Source: Pelodera strongyloides (taxonomy: Eukaryota; Nematoda; Chromadorea; Rhabditida; Rhabditidae). Taken from it: a stretch of DNA of 64,000 bases. The stretch covers positions 124,001-188,000 of the forward strand of contig JAANDG010000199.1 in the NCBI GenBank assembly GCA_036852015.1, given 5' to 3'. Positions 14,835-24,610 of this stretch are shown here, piece by piece (within the stretch, counting starts at the first letter, position 1; each line of letters begins with the position of its first letter). The position numbers were made by a program, and so were the translations under genes. The notes beneath the pieces were generated by a model, which was given only the letters and a program-made list of their open reading frames with translations, searched no databases and was not told the DNA's origin.

Positions 14835-17800
14835 GTTTCCAAATAAATTATGATGCATTATGTCGTACCAGCTGATATAGTAGTAGCTCTCTCCGGACAT
14901 TTTTTTTGTGTGTTTTTTTTTAAATTTAAACTCGAACATTTCATGTAAAAAAGTGTTTATTATCTGCATTTATAAGCTATTTGTTTGTATTCCTATTCTG
15001 AAGATTTGGTAAACTGTCTTGAACTAATAAAGTACAGTACGTATGCCTTGAGTCCTTTGAAGTACTGTATTCTGCAGGTCTCCCTTCCTCACTATACTTC
15101 CACCAAGTTCCTCACCGATGCAGTCCGTCGTTATGTGCAATTTCTGCAATTAAAACAGACTTATCACGATCAGTTCCTCACTCCGTGTTATGATTTTGAT
15201 CTCATTTGGCATACACATCAGGTAAGACTTTGTTAGGTTTTTAAACATACATTTTAGTTTTTTTATATTGCTTCGTTTTGCTATCCATGGTTACTCGTTG
15301 CAGATAGGCTATAGTAAGTAAACTTAAACTATAGTTTTTATTAACTTTATAAGTTAGATATTAATATGCGAAAATCACACTTTTAGGTCCATCCTCTGAA
15401 TTATCTGCGTGATTGTACTGCAATATTTGGCTCGCTTCTGAAACACGACGATGGGGTTGGGTTATATGTTATTTCGCTCATTGTGTGCTATTATTCTTGA
15501 TGTTTCAACATTTATAGACTATAGATCTGGAGTATTCTAACTATTAATTTTTCTTAGGTTCTATCGAGTCCATAATGTATAATACAGTAAACGCACTATG
15601 AAAACCACACTTACACGGCTTTCGAGAAGACATTTAAAATATCCTTTTTTTTAGGTAAACGATCGTACAAAAGGAAGTAAGTTATTAAAAGGAGAAGCAT
15701 TAACAAAGAAATTGTGGAGTACGCACTTCGAAGAGCCTTTTTGGAGAAGGGGATGCATGTACAGGTGAGCGATGGAGTTTGAATTCTTGACAATTAAGAT
15801 AATTAAGATAATTCAGTTCCAAACTCCCAAACTCGTCACAAAACACCCAAACGAAGGGGAAACAGGATAAGCGGAATTTAGGGACCAGAGGCCACTCAGT
15901 TCAATTCCCCGTTTTTTTCTCTGCGTGTCTCACATTAGAATGCTAATTTCTGTCGCCAGGGAATATTTCCCAGATTGAATCGGAGTGATGAATATGTTCT
16001 GTGGATTATGAGAACTGGGAATGGGGTTTGATGATGTGTCCCCAAAAATTCGTGACCAGCGTGATGTCCGTTGAGAAAGAAAAAGGGAGACAAATATCAA
16101 GATTCTCTGTAGACTTTCAGCAATGGATACATTGTGTAAGACGTCCATTTCTGATTATTGGTTATTTGTGCAATTGTGTCGATTTCAGAGGTCATAATGC
16201 TCCTTCATTTCTGGGATTTGAGAGTCAAGACCTGTCCAATATAGCCTATGGAGATCTGCATGTCCCATCAATTGCACTCAAAGATATTCCAATTCAAAGG
16301 GAACAATTACGATTGAAATTATCATATGGAAGCAAGAAAGTGACCACTTTCAATGCGGATCTCTCACAGAAACAGGTACTATTATTCGTCTGTGATGCAA
16401 GGCCACACAACGGGACACAATTTGCATATAATACATGGAAACTCAGTTTCGCACACGTTTTGGAACCACGTGCCATGCTGCTTTAACCCTCTCTCTTCAG
16501 GTGACAAAATGTGGTTTCTCCCTTGTGTGGCAGCCTACCGATAGTTGTTCATCTGCTTCGATTGTCAAGTTTCCATTCGAACGGAAGTGTTCCAAGGATC
16601 TTCTCATCGAATTAGAGGTTATCATTATTATTCTTAGCAATCATTCTACTCGTTCAATAAAACCAACAAATATTATTTTCTATGGACCTGAACAGTGTTT
16701 GAGATACATTTGAGATACCAGTATTTTGCAGGTATTTGACAAAATGTTCCTGCAAAAGAAGGATCTTGTCAGGTTGACAGGACGAGTTGGACTAGATCAG
16801 GTGATCGAATTTACTTATTTACTTTCTATATTTCTATAGTTTTTTTTTTTTTACCTTTTTTGGACAGAAATCAAAGCATTCTGAAGCTTCAAGCTTACGT
16901 TAGCGTTTGGTTTGTTTTGCTTTATATTTTGCTAGCTAGCTTGGCTATTAGCTTACTACTTACATTCATTAATGATAATTATACATATATTATTTTGCTA
17001 ATTCTTTCCAGCTTCTGCCCCCATCCAACTCGAAGTCTGCCCACTGTGTGGCTGATGTTCATCTGAATGCACAAGATAATGATCCAGATTTGAATGCCAG
17101 GGTTACGGTAACGACGAGGTAATTACAGTAATTATAGAGTATGACTTTTATCCTGTGCTAAAGGTTCAATATCTTCTTCCATAGCAAGTTATTATATGTC
17201 CCTGTAACATCTGTTTCCCCTGTCTTATAGCAACCACATTTATCAGTGTTGCTCTCAACCGCGAACTTCAACTTCTCGCTGGCGATTTCGCTGAGACAAC
17301 TCTCCAACAGGACTCCCAGCTGTGGTTTCTCTGTCAATGTGGAGCATTGAATCGACAGGCACTGCAACCTGGAGTCACTGTGCATCTCGCCACACACACG
17401 TTAGTCCTTTTTTATATCTTCAAAAGTTTGAAATTAGCGCTTTTTTTGTGAAAAATAAGAATTTGGATACAGTACTCAGGACATAAGTCCCGTGCGTAGA
17501 TGGAGAAGGGCGGTTTGCCTGGTTATTGGTTATTGACAAGGTTTCATTCAAGAAAATAAATTAACTATAGCATCCAGAAATGGTCTAGAGGCAGTTTACG
17601 TACCAAATTATGTCCTCACAATTGTATAACTATAATGTGACATTTCAGTGTAGTCGACTCTCGTGATGGTACCAAGTATACTGTACAAATCGTGCACTCT
17701 TCCACTCTGCTTCTCTCCATGATTGTGGTGTACGGTAGAGAGCAGAGACTCCTGGCATTGGCTCATCTGATCGGAGCAGACTCATTGCCTTCAAAGGATC

Positions 17801-19928
17801 AATTAGATGCCAATTTGGTGAGATATTAGTAGAAGGAACATGGATAGATATAGTTGGAACCATAATTAATAGACTAGCAAAGGACTTGCGATAGCTAATA
17901 TTAGGATAAGAAAAGAAGTGTGTACTAATCCTTGTGTCTGTTATACAATAACTATTTTGGACCGCGTAGTGACATAGTCTCATGGGAGCTTCGGTACCGA
18001 TTGAAGTTAAATAAGTAAAGCGTTTTTCTGGTGGAAAGAACCTGAGCCTTTAAAAAAATGGTTTTTTCTGTACCCCTCCCTGATTTGTTTCAATGTCACC
18101 CTGTATTCTAGCAGTTCCTGCCCCATTTGTCTTCGGCTGAAGAAAGGGCGTTTGTTATTCTGAATCGAGATGGAGATTACGCTATTGTAAAGGGAAGATG
18201 GAGTGGATTCGCCAGGAAACAGGTAATTCGCATGAGCAAATTGCTATAAAGTTTATTTTCCACATGCCTCTTATGACTCTTATGACGTCATCAATATTTT
18301 TCAATTGTCCTATTAATTGACAGAGTCGCAATTATCATATAACTAATTACCGTAGTATTTAGTCAGCGTCAAAGAGTCAAAAGGGAAAGGCTGGCAGTCC
18401 GGGACGTCTTCTGGTAGACGCGTTCAATCTTCTCAAGAATACTGTACAGAAATTGGAAGTGCCAACGGCGGAAGGAAGCACCCTATTCGTTATTGGAGGT
18501 AGACATTATTTAAGAAACTTAAAAAAAACTGAAACCGATCACAAAATTTCATTGTTTCTCTGGTCGAGTGTTTATTTCGTATTTGCAAATGCCCGACTGC
18601 GTATGGGTCAAAAAGACGCACCGTACTTACATAATATGGTCCATGTTTTATCGTTCAATTATCTTCCTATTCGATTATCTTTTTAGTTACTTTTTATTTT
18701 TGTGGTCGGATTCCCAGCTGTTCTTGACTAATCCCATCTCCTTCAGATGCTCAGGCCCGTCTTCCCGGGAAACGGATCGAGGTCCGGTCGACCAACACGG
18801 CCGAACACATCGCCTCTGTCTTCTGTGTGTCAACCCTCTTCGTTTTGTGCAATCCGGATAAGGTAAGAAGAATATAGAATCCAAATCTTTATTAAAGCGC
18901 CGGTTTTTGAAACGCATCGAGTACACCAACATTCTTACATATGCAAATGAGCATAATTTAGCATAAAAAATAGACCCCAATTAAACCCCACTTCGCATAA
19001 ATACATAAGAATGCAGTTGTCCATGATGCGTTTCAAAAACCGGCCGGTATTTCGCTTTAACAAACACCAATAGAGCGTGCGAGTAGAAAACAAATCAAGT
19101 AACCTTAATTGACGAATACACACCCGGTCATCAACGTACGTCAGACACGATACAAGAACGGACGGTTTTTGAAACTGTTTTTTGTTTAGATCCGTTCCCG
19201 ATCCGACAACAGTGCCGTCGGTCACCAGGCCCATAAATGGCCGTTGACTCTGGCCTGTGGTTACGGTAGACAACTCCCATCAAATAGAATTCTCGCATCT
19301 GCAGACTCTGACGGATTTGAGGTATTTTGTTTTCGCTTGGAAAAAAATGGATAGAAAAGTGGAGAATAAGCTTTTCAACATTTGTTTGATTAATGTCCAA
19401 CAATAAGCCGACAATGAGAAGCAGTGGTAGTTTCCAGCAAATCGTTTTTATTGATGTCCACCAGCTTCTCCTATGGAGATCAGTCACGACCTTCGATATC
19501 AATCCATTGTGAATTAACATATCAATCCCAATTCAGATGGCTCCTCTCGTTGCCGCTCTGTGTAGTGGAGGAGGATGTGACGCATCTGCTTGCGGTGCGT
19601 GTGGGGCATGCGGTATGTTAAAATTATTCATTGTTTTGTAACTTTATTAGGAAATTAGCTTATCGCGTCTCCAAATGAGCAAATACGTCAGTTGCTGTAG
19701 AAAAGGGGCTACGCTTTTCGATGGTGCCTGCTATGTTCTATTGCAAATGTAAAAAAAAAAACTCATTTCTGAGACTCACAATAAAGAAACAAGCCGTGTC
19801 GTTGTGCGGGCAGATTAACACATGTTTCTTCAATATTTAATCAATTTGTTCTCTCCTTAGGTGCTTGCGGCGCATGTGGAGGCTGTGGTGGTTGCGGGGG
19901 CTGCGGGGGATGTGGAGGGTGTGGTTAA
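9635..19928 (+). CDS. GRDP-like protein (DUF1399, glycine-rich domain)
   Basis: Cytosolic-type protein of the glycine-rich domain-containing family; biochemical role unknown. Exons: 9635-9844, 11092-11181, 14246-14313, 14582-14732, 15078-15221, 15387-15455, 15655-15764, 16189-16375, 16501-16617, 16732-16800, 17012-17118, 17247-17399, 17649-17817, 18115-18222, 18363-18498, 18747-18862, 19190-19321, 19537-19612, 19861-19928. All phases agree (759 residues). Two family motifs, LDVHWVWHTHML (82-93) and FDLIWHTHQVHP (about 212-223), are followed by DC-containing helices. SEPF-type text FEEPFWRRGCMYRG precedes a beta-rich, C2-like middle. The C-terminus is a CG/GGC tail. Intron 1 is GC-AG. The apparent TAA stop lies inside the TTAA end of a mobile element, so an alternative last exon at 22259-22407 is possible. 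No signal peptide is visible. Confidence 0.88.
9845..11091 (+). other. GC-AG intron 1 of the GRDP gene
   Basis: The donor is CAG|GCAAGT, identical to the one in atp-1 just upstream; the acceptor is TTTTTCAG|GCC. No GT nearby preserves the frame into the conserved LDVHWVWHTH exon. An old palindromic element occupies about 10163-10357. Confidence 0.85.
10163..10357. repeat. Degenerate TTAA palindromic element (GRDP intron 1)
   Basis: The left end TTAGAGCGGTAGAACAGCCG and the right end CTGGCTGTTATACCGCTTAA are imperfect inverted repeats. They belong to the short TTAAAGCGG family found elsewhere in the window; the left TTAA has mutated. Confidence 0.65.
11519..11592 (+). repeat. CT microsatellite
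   Basis: Nearly pure (CT)n tract interrupted by a few TT dinucleotides, inside GRDP intron 2. Confidence 0.95.
12145..12203 (+). repeat. CT microsatellite
   Basis: Pure (CT)n tract of about 59 bp inside GRDP intron 2. Confidence 0.95.
12711..12871. repeat. Degraded TTAA palindromic element (GRDP intron 2)
   Basis: The left end TTAAAGCGGTGGTATAAC resembles the short family. The right end is decayed and its border is uncertain. Confidence 0.4.
13086..13271 (+). repeat. Compound CT / CTGTCT microsatellite
   Basis: (CT)n with an internal block of repeated TCTCTG units (about 13168-13204). Its translations as Ser/Leu or Arg/Glu strings are not genes. Confidence 0.95.
13396..13955 (+). repeat. 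GA-rich microsatellite cluster
   Basis: Two (GA)n blocks, 13396-13471 and 13718-13955, with interruptions, in GRDP intron 2. They are on the opposite strand sense to the CT tract just upstream, so the pair could form a long inverted duplex in the pre-mRNA. Confidence 0.9.
14803..14832 (+). repeat. A30 homopolymer in GRDP intron 4
   Basis: Uninterrupted run of 30 adenines. It could be the tail of an old retroposed sequence or slippage; no target duplication was recognised. Confidence 0.9.
15888..15997 (-). repeat. Truncated GAGGCC inverted-repeat element
   Basis: The minus-strand sequence matches 53031-53162 through GGGAAATATTCCCTG, ACAGAAA and CTAATGTGAGACACG. The copy lies in GRDP intron 7 in the opposite orientation and lacks part of one arm. 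Confidence 0.75.
16330..16486. repeat. Partial TTAA-family element (GRDP intron 8 region)
   Basis: The right end GGAACCACGTGCCATGCTGC followed by TTTAA matches other short-family ends (38735-38755, 53680-53702). The left border is not clear and would overlap exon 8, so only the part beyond 16375 is likely element. Confidence 0.4.
18892..19060. mobile_element. Short TTAA palindromic MITE (GRDP intron 16)
   Basis: Bounded by TTAA at both ends (18892-18895, 19057-19060). The left arm has CGGTTTTTGAAACGCATCGA and the right arm its near reverse complement ending CCGGTATTTCGCTTTAA. It is a close relative of 37190-37371. Confidence 0.85.
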
Positions 19929-20106
19929 AGCGGTATGGTGCGTGGTTTGGAGGCGTACGCCTGTAAACATAGAACTGCTTCCCATGCATTATGTGCGCCG
20001 TCAGAGCACAGCATAGACATGTGTATCCATACTTCATATGTATCCATGGGAGTGCAAGTGCACTACCCAGCATGCGTTCAACAAACCACGTGACATACCT
20101 CTTTAA
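19925..20106. mobile_element. Short TTAA MITE overlapping the GRDP stop codon
   Basis: TTAA at 19925-19928 and 20103-20106 bounds a palindromic element. The left arm begins TTAAAGCGGTATGGTGCGTG; the right arm reads inward TTAAAGAGGTATGTCACGTG. The GRDP stop TAA (19926-19928) lies within the left TTAA. The GT at 19924-19925 could instead be a splice donor. Confidence 0.82.
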
Positions 20107-21302
20107 ACAATGAATAATTCATCGATCGATTCTGAATACATCGCTTGATTGCTCTCAGATGACCGATTGATTTTCGTTAATTACATTCTATTTGTGTTTC
20201 TCTGTATTTTATATTTATCCCAGTTTTTTTTTGGGGATTGTTTTGCATCATATAACTAATTTATGTTTTAATAAGTTGGTTATTACTTGTATACCGTTTC
20301 TTAGTCATTTTTTATCGTCAAATTTTTACATTTATTGTAAGAAAACGTTTTTACTGTGTTTAGTTATTACCTCATATATTAGAAGATGCGTGAAGAAAAT
20401 AATCTAAACTCAATAAGAATACAATGAATTCGTGAGCAATAGTTTAGAGAGCCTGGGCGACCTTTTGGTGACCAAGTTTTCTCGAAAGCCGTCGTCAAAT
20501 GGTCGTCAAATGGTCAATGGCTGGTCGCCAAATGCTTTCCGGTGTTTTTGTGGTTCCACCCGTGTCCCTGTGTGCCAATATTGCCCATATTTGTCACAAG
20601 CCAAGTTAAACTTGTCATCTCACCCATTTTCTTGTCATTATTCTCTAGTCACATTATTATATCGGTAATTGAAATCATAATTATTTGTTCTTCTGTCTTT
20701 CAGCAATTATCGAACACAATTAGAATTATGCTTAGTTTTATTATAATATAATTATTTCCAGTGTACAACTACGAGTCGTATTGTCAAAAAAACATTCTTC
20801 TTTATATTCTATTGGTGGTTATTATGGCAGGTGATGAATACATAGATTGTATTTGATTAGTAGGATTTCCAAATGGTAAAGCCTTTCTTTTGGTAATAGT
20901 TCATTCATTCACACTCTCGCAGGAACAAGCATCCCCATTCTATGTATAACTAGGTTCTAGCTCCCCGTTTCAAGTTTTAGCCCAATTGTATTTTTTATTG
21001 TTATTCTAGGACATAGCACTTTCATCTCACATTAAATTGAAAACGATTAATCTGCCTCCAAAACCGGCCACTTCTGCATTTAAAAATATTAAAATTGCCA
21101 GGATCTTCTTTTTTTATACATGTTTTCTTGCTTTGATTCTTTCATACAGTATTTAATAATAACTAGAAGTTCTCCTCAAAATGACAATTTTTATGAGATA
21201 TTTGTAAATTAGCAAGTTTACGTAGCAATTTTGTACCAATTTTATGGTGACAAAGATAATAAAATATGTTATTTACTGTTGGTTGTGAATGGTTGTCCAT
21301 AC

Positions 21303-21862
21303 TTTGAAGTGGTATAACAGTCGGTTGTTGAAAAGGATGTTTGACAGCTGCATGCCCATGTGGCGTATTCAATTTAAAGGGACAGGCCCATCAAAGTAAA
21401 CCTATATTTACGATACGTTCATAATGACTAACAAGCAGTTTTATTGCAATATATGCAAAAAAAAACTAAATTTCACAGTTATTGGCCCTGGAAAACTTTT
21501 TCCGATGCGCTCAACGTATATGTATACCGTAAACCCGCAAATATCCTTGTTGTCTATGCAAATTTATCGTGAAATTATAATGCGATTAATATATAGCTTT
21601 GAAATCTGCAGCTTTATGGTATACATATACGTTGAGCGCATCGGAAAAAAGCTTTCCAGTGTGAATAAAGGTGAAATTTAGTTTGTATATATTGTAAAAA
21701 AAATACTTGATAGTCATTATGAACGTATCGTAAAAGGTTTATTTTGATGGTCCTGTCCCTTTAATATAATCAGACTCAAAATCGCGCAGTATCGCGCATC
21801 TTGTGCATCCATGATATGGGATTACAGAGGTTTCAAAAAACGGCTGTTATACCGCTTTTACA
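21303..21862. mobile_element. Older palindromic element split by a younger one
   Basis: The left end GAAGTGGTATAACAGTCGG (about 21307-21325) and right end AAACGGCTGTTATACCGCTT (about 21838-21857) are inverted repeats of the short family. The 391-bp long-type element at 21374-21764 sits between them. Confidence 0.65.
21374..21764. mobile_element. Long TTAA palindromic MITE, copy 1
   Basis: 391 bp flanked by TTAA (21374-21377, 21761-21764). Arms of about 160 bp are near-perfect inverted repeats beginning TTAAAGGGACAGG and including CGATGCGCTCAACGTATATG. The centre is unique. No transposase coding capacity, so it must be moved by an enzyme encoded elsewhere. Confidence 0.9.
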
Positions 21863-22037
21863 ATTTATTTATTTTTCTGCCGAAAAGGGCAATTTTTATT
21901 TTATCCGTCTTTTCACATTAACACTCCCATTATTCCCTAACATATTGCCCCATTATTAGAAACGGAGGAAATCTCCAAGGAAAGAGAAAAAAAGCAGAAT
22001 ATCGTGAATTTTGGAGCTATAAAAAACGAACGGAATG

Positions 22038-22179
22038 TTAAAGCAGTATTGTACCTACTTTGAGAAGTAGTAAATTTGGTGCCGGAAGCTTCGGACGGGC
22101 ACCAAAAAATTTGCGTAGGAAGTCCAGGATATGCGTATTATATGCAAATTTCCCTAAAGTAGGTACAATACTGCGTTAA
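22038..22179. mobile_element. Short TTAA palindromic MITE (variant ends)
   Basis: TTAA-bounded 142-bp element. The left end TTAAAGCAGTATTGTACC is the reverse complement of the right end GGTACAATACTGCGTTAA except for one base. No coding content. Confidence 0.85.
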
Positions 22180-22258
22180 TATTGTCTTTACAAGGTATAT
22201 GCGACCATTACTGCGCAAACCGCAAAATTTTTAATAAAACTATCACTTCTTTTTGCAG

Positions 22259-22407
22259 CTTGCCCTACTGAATGTTATTGGGACGAGTACCAGCTCCGAT
22301 GTATCCTGAAATTCGACGGATTTTCATTATCACACATATCGTATACCCCCGTGTTACGACTTCCGTACCAATGGCAGTTCACCGGGGAGCGTTGTCCGGG
22401 AGCGTAG
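22259..22407 (+). CDS. Candidate terminal exon, cysteine-containing (possible GRDP 3' exon)
   Basis: A strong TTTTTGCAG acceptor opens an open frame of 48 codons starting CPTECYWDEY, containing LPYQWQF and ending ERCPGA at a TAG stop. Its phase (two bases then frame) fits GRDP exon 18 directly. It also fits exon 19 if that exon is spliced at the GT inside GGTTAAAG. It cannot be an upstream exon of the next gene because it terminates. No family was recognised; it could be spurious. Confidence 0.35.
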
Positions 22408-22617
22408 TCAATGGCTCCGAAACTACTACAACAAAACCCCGAGCGAGACTACTAAAAAAGAAGGCGTTTTATATGCATACATACATGACTTACAATAGCC
22501 TAGTCATAATTATTGTAGCGTAGATCGCCCTTCTTGCAAAGTAAGTACCTTAATTTGCATATTCCCATGCCCTATTACATTGTGAACTCTCTTTCTCTGT
22601 CTGTTTCCCTCTGATCG

Positions 22618-23622
22618 ATGCATGACTTCTCTGCTGCTGTAGGCGCCTTCCTCGTTCCCCATGCTCTCTCCCTCCTGCCCCATCTTCTCTCCACTCTCCT
22701 CCCTCTCTATTTATTGATTGGTTGTGGTTCGAAGAAGTCTCTGCCTCCGAATCCTTCTCCAAAGAAAAAGATCATTCAAATTGGAAAGCCGGCTCCGGAT
22801 ACCGATAAATCGAAGGAACATTCGTCCGAGAAGAATGATGCACACAAAACTGCCAAGGAAATTGTGGTGAGGTCTTAGTTTGAAGAAGATATACACCTTT
22901 AAACATAGGCAATATAGTTTGATGCAGGCACCTTTATTGTGCCGAATTCTAGGATGAAAAGGACGAAAAGAAGAGTGAAAAAGGAGGGGATGACAAGAAA
23001 ACAGCCAAGGAAATACAGGTAGACGAAGTGTACTCATACCATGAGCATGAGGCAGTTCTAGGGGCGGGTTCTTGAAACGTATGCGGGGTGACTGCAGTTC
23101 CATGCATGTAATATGTATATGCAAAAGTTCTTTCCATCTGTGCCGTTTCTGGTGCTGGATGAAACACGATTTGCATATATTACAAAGTAATTCAGTAGTC
23201 ATCTACGTTTTAAACCACGTTCCATACCGCTTTAAAATACTTGTGTTTCAGCCGGGAGATATGCCAGTCCAAAAAGCGGGAGGAAGTTCCCAGAAAGGAG
23301 ATAAACAATTCCTATCAAATCCTATCATCACACCGGTAGGCAATTGGAAAATTTAGGAAGGAGAGGGAGAGAGGGAGGGAGAGAGAGAGAAAGGAGAGAG
23401 GTAGTTTAACGTCAAATTTAAGGTAACGGATGATTTCCCAACACTCCCTGAAGAAGCCGAGGGAGAAAAGAAAACAGAAGAGAAAAAGGATGAAAAGAAA
23501 GAGGAAAAGAAGGAAGAGAAGAAGGAGGTACATACGGTTTCTTGATTAAAAAGATAATTATGGAAAATGATTAATTATTTGGAAACAAATAGATATAAAA
23601 ACATTTGCAGGAAAAGAAGTAG
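22618..23622 (+). CDS. Small Lys/Glu-rich protein of unknown function
   Basis: Not recognised. Five exons, 22618-22866, 22953-23018, 23252-23335, 23423-23527 and 23611-23622, all phase 0, giving 171 residues. The chosen ATG gives a hydrophobic N-terminus (about residues 8-35) running into IGCGSKKS, then Pro/Lys-rich PPNPSPKKKII, followed by acidic-basic repeats (KKDEKK, KKEEKKEE) and EKK at the end. A hydrophobic stretch followed by GCGSKK suggests membrane association. Alternatively the true start lies nearer GCGSKK (MGCxxxK proteins are N-myristoylated), but there is no ATG there. The start is therefore doubtful. The splice sites and the frame through five exons argue that the gene is real. 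Confidence 0.62.
23050..23235. repeat. Degenerate short TTAA element in an intron
   Basis: The right end ACGTTCCATACCGCTTTAA fits the short family. The left end retains only TTCTTGAAACGTATGCGG. It lies between exons 2 and 3 of the Lys/Glu-rich gene. Confidence 0.5.
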
Positions 23623-24296
23623 AATATTGACTCAAGGACGCTATTTTGTTGAAGATCGATGAACCGGAGCCGGAGCCTATAAACTCTCTCCCCATCAGTC
23701 GAATAGATATCTTCACTAAATGCGTCGTTGCTTTATTTTTATTCATTAACATTTTGCCAAATATTAAATGCACGAGGTTAAGTTATTTAATGCCTTTTCA
23801 CCGTACGCTCATTAAATAAATACTATTCCCCCCACTTATTGTGCAGTGTATTGTATTGTGAATGAAAAATGGTGAAGGAAAGAAAAGGGTGTTACTAAGC
23901 AAAACAAACAAATCAAATACAATTCATGGCAAGATGAAAGTTTAGTGGTACAAATCCTCAGTGATACGTTCTGTTACTCACAAAGCGAAATGACGGCCGG
24001 TGAAACGTATATGAAAGCACAACATCACCGATTACCGTGCACTACATGAAAATGAGCACGAGTAGAAAAAAAATCGACCCCCTATTCGAGCACACTCTGT
24101 GCCATACAGTAATGCAGAAACTGAGGAAAAAAATCCGCCGCAATTTCGCTTTATGCAACGAACAACGATAAATCCTCACCGAATGTGTAATGCAGCATAT
24201 ACGGGAGTAAACGGGAGTTCGTATGAGTTCATGCTTTCTGTACTCTTCAGAATACGCCGCGGAAACTTATCAGATGAGAGGGGGAGCAGGTCGTGG

Positions 24297-24458
24297 TTAA
24301 AGCGAAATGCTAGCCCCTTTGGAAAATTTGCATATGCTAAGCAAATCCTATGCTAATTTTGTACGATCGTCCACGGCAATCGTACAAAATTAGCATAGGA
24401 TACATAGGATTTGCTTATCATATGCAACTTTTCCAAAGGAGCTGGCATTTCGCTTTAA
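24297..24458. mobile_element. Short TTAA palindromic MITE, GCTAGC type
   Basis: TTAA at 24297-24300 and 24455-24458. The arms contain GCGAAATGCTAGCCCCTTTG and its near complement ending GGCATTTCGCTTTAA. Nearly identical to 32896-33066, implying recent spread. Confidence 0.9.
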
Positions 24459-24582
24459 CAATGCTTATTTAAGTCGAATTAAACATGCAAACGAAATGGC
24501 AGCGAAACATTATGTATGTGTTTAGTTTAACGTGTGTAATGTAGCGTATGTAACAGTGTAGAACAGAACAAAAATGAACAAT

Positions 24583-24588
24583 TTTATT
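24583..24588 (-). terminator. Poly(A) signal of the PH-like gene
   Basis: Minus-strand AATAAA, 23 nt beyond the TGA stop at 24611-24613. Confidence 0.6.
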
Positions 24589-24610
24589 GTGTAAACAAAA
24601 TCTGATCCTC

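Larger units (their letters stand above)
20107..22258. other. Repeat-rich region downstream of the GRDP gene
   Basis: AT-rich sequence without a convincing exon. It holds a fragment of an ACCATTTGGTGAC-type repeat (about 20456-20530), a nested pair of palindromes (21303-21862) and a short MITE (22038-22179). It is either intergenic or a large intron of the GRDP gene if the exon at 22259 is used. Confidence 0.6.
23623..24610. other. Convergent intergenic region
   Basis: 3' regions of the Lys/Glu-rich gene (AATAAA at 23815-23820) and of the minus-strand PH-like gene (minus AATAAA at 24583-24588). One short TTAA MITE lies between them (24297-24458). No further gene seen. Confidence 0.65.

Noticed and set aside
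17235..17246. Acceptor CTTATAG|CAACC for GRDP exon 12
   Set aside because: Using it brings a stop within about 25 codons. The next acceptor, TTATCAG at 17246, keeps the frame into VALNRELQLL.
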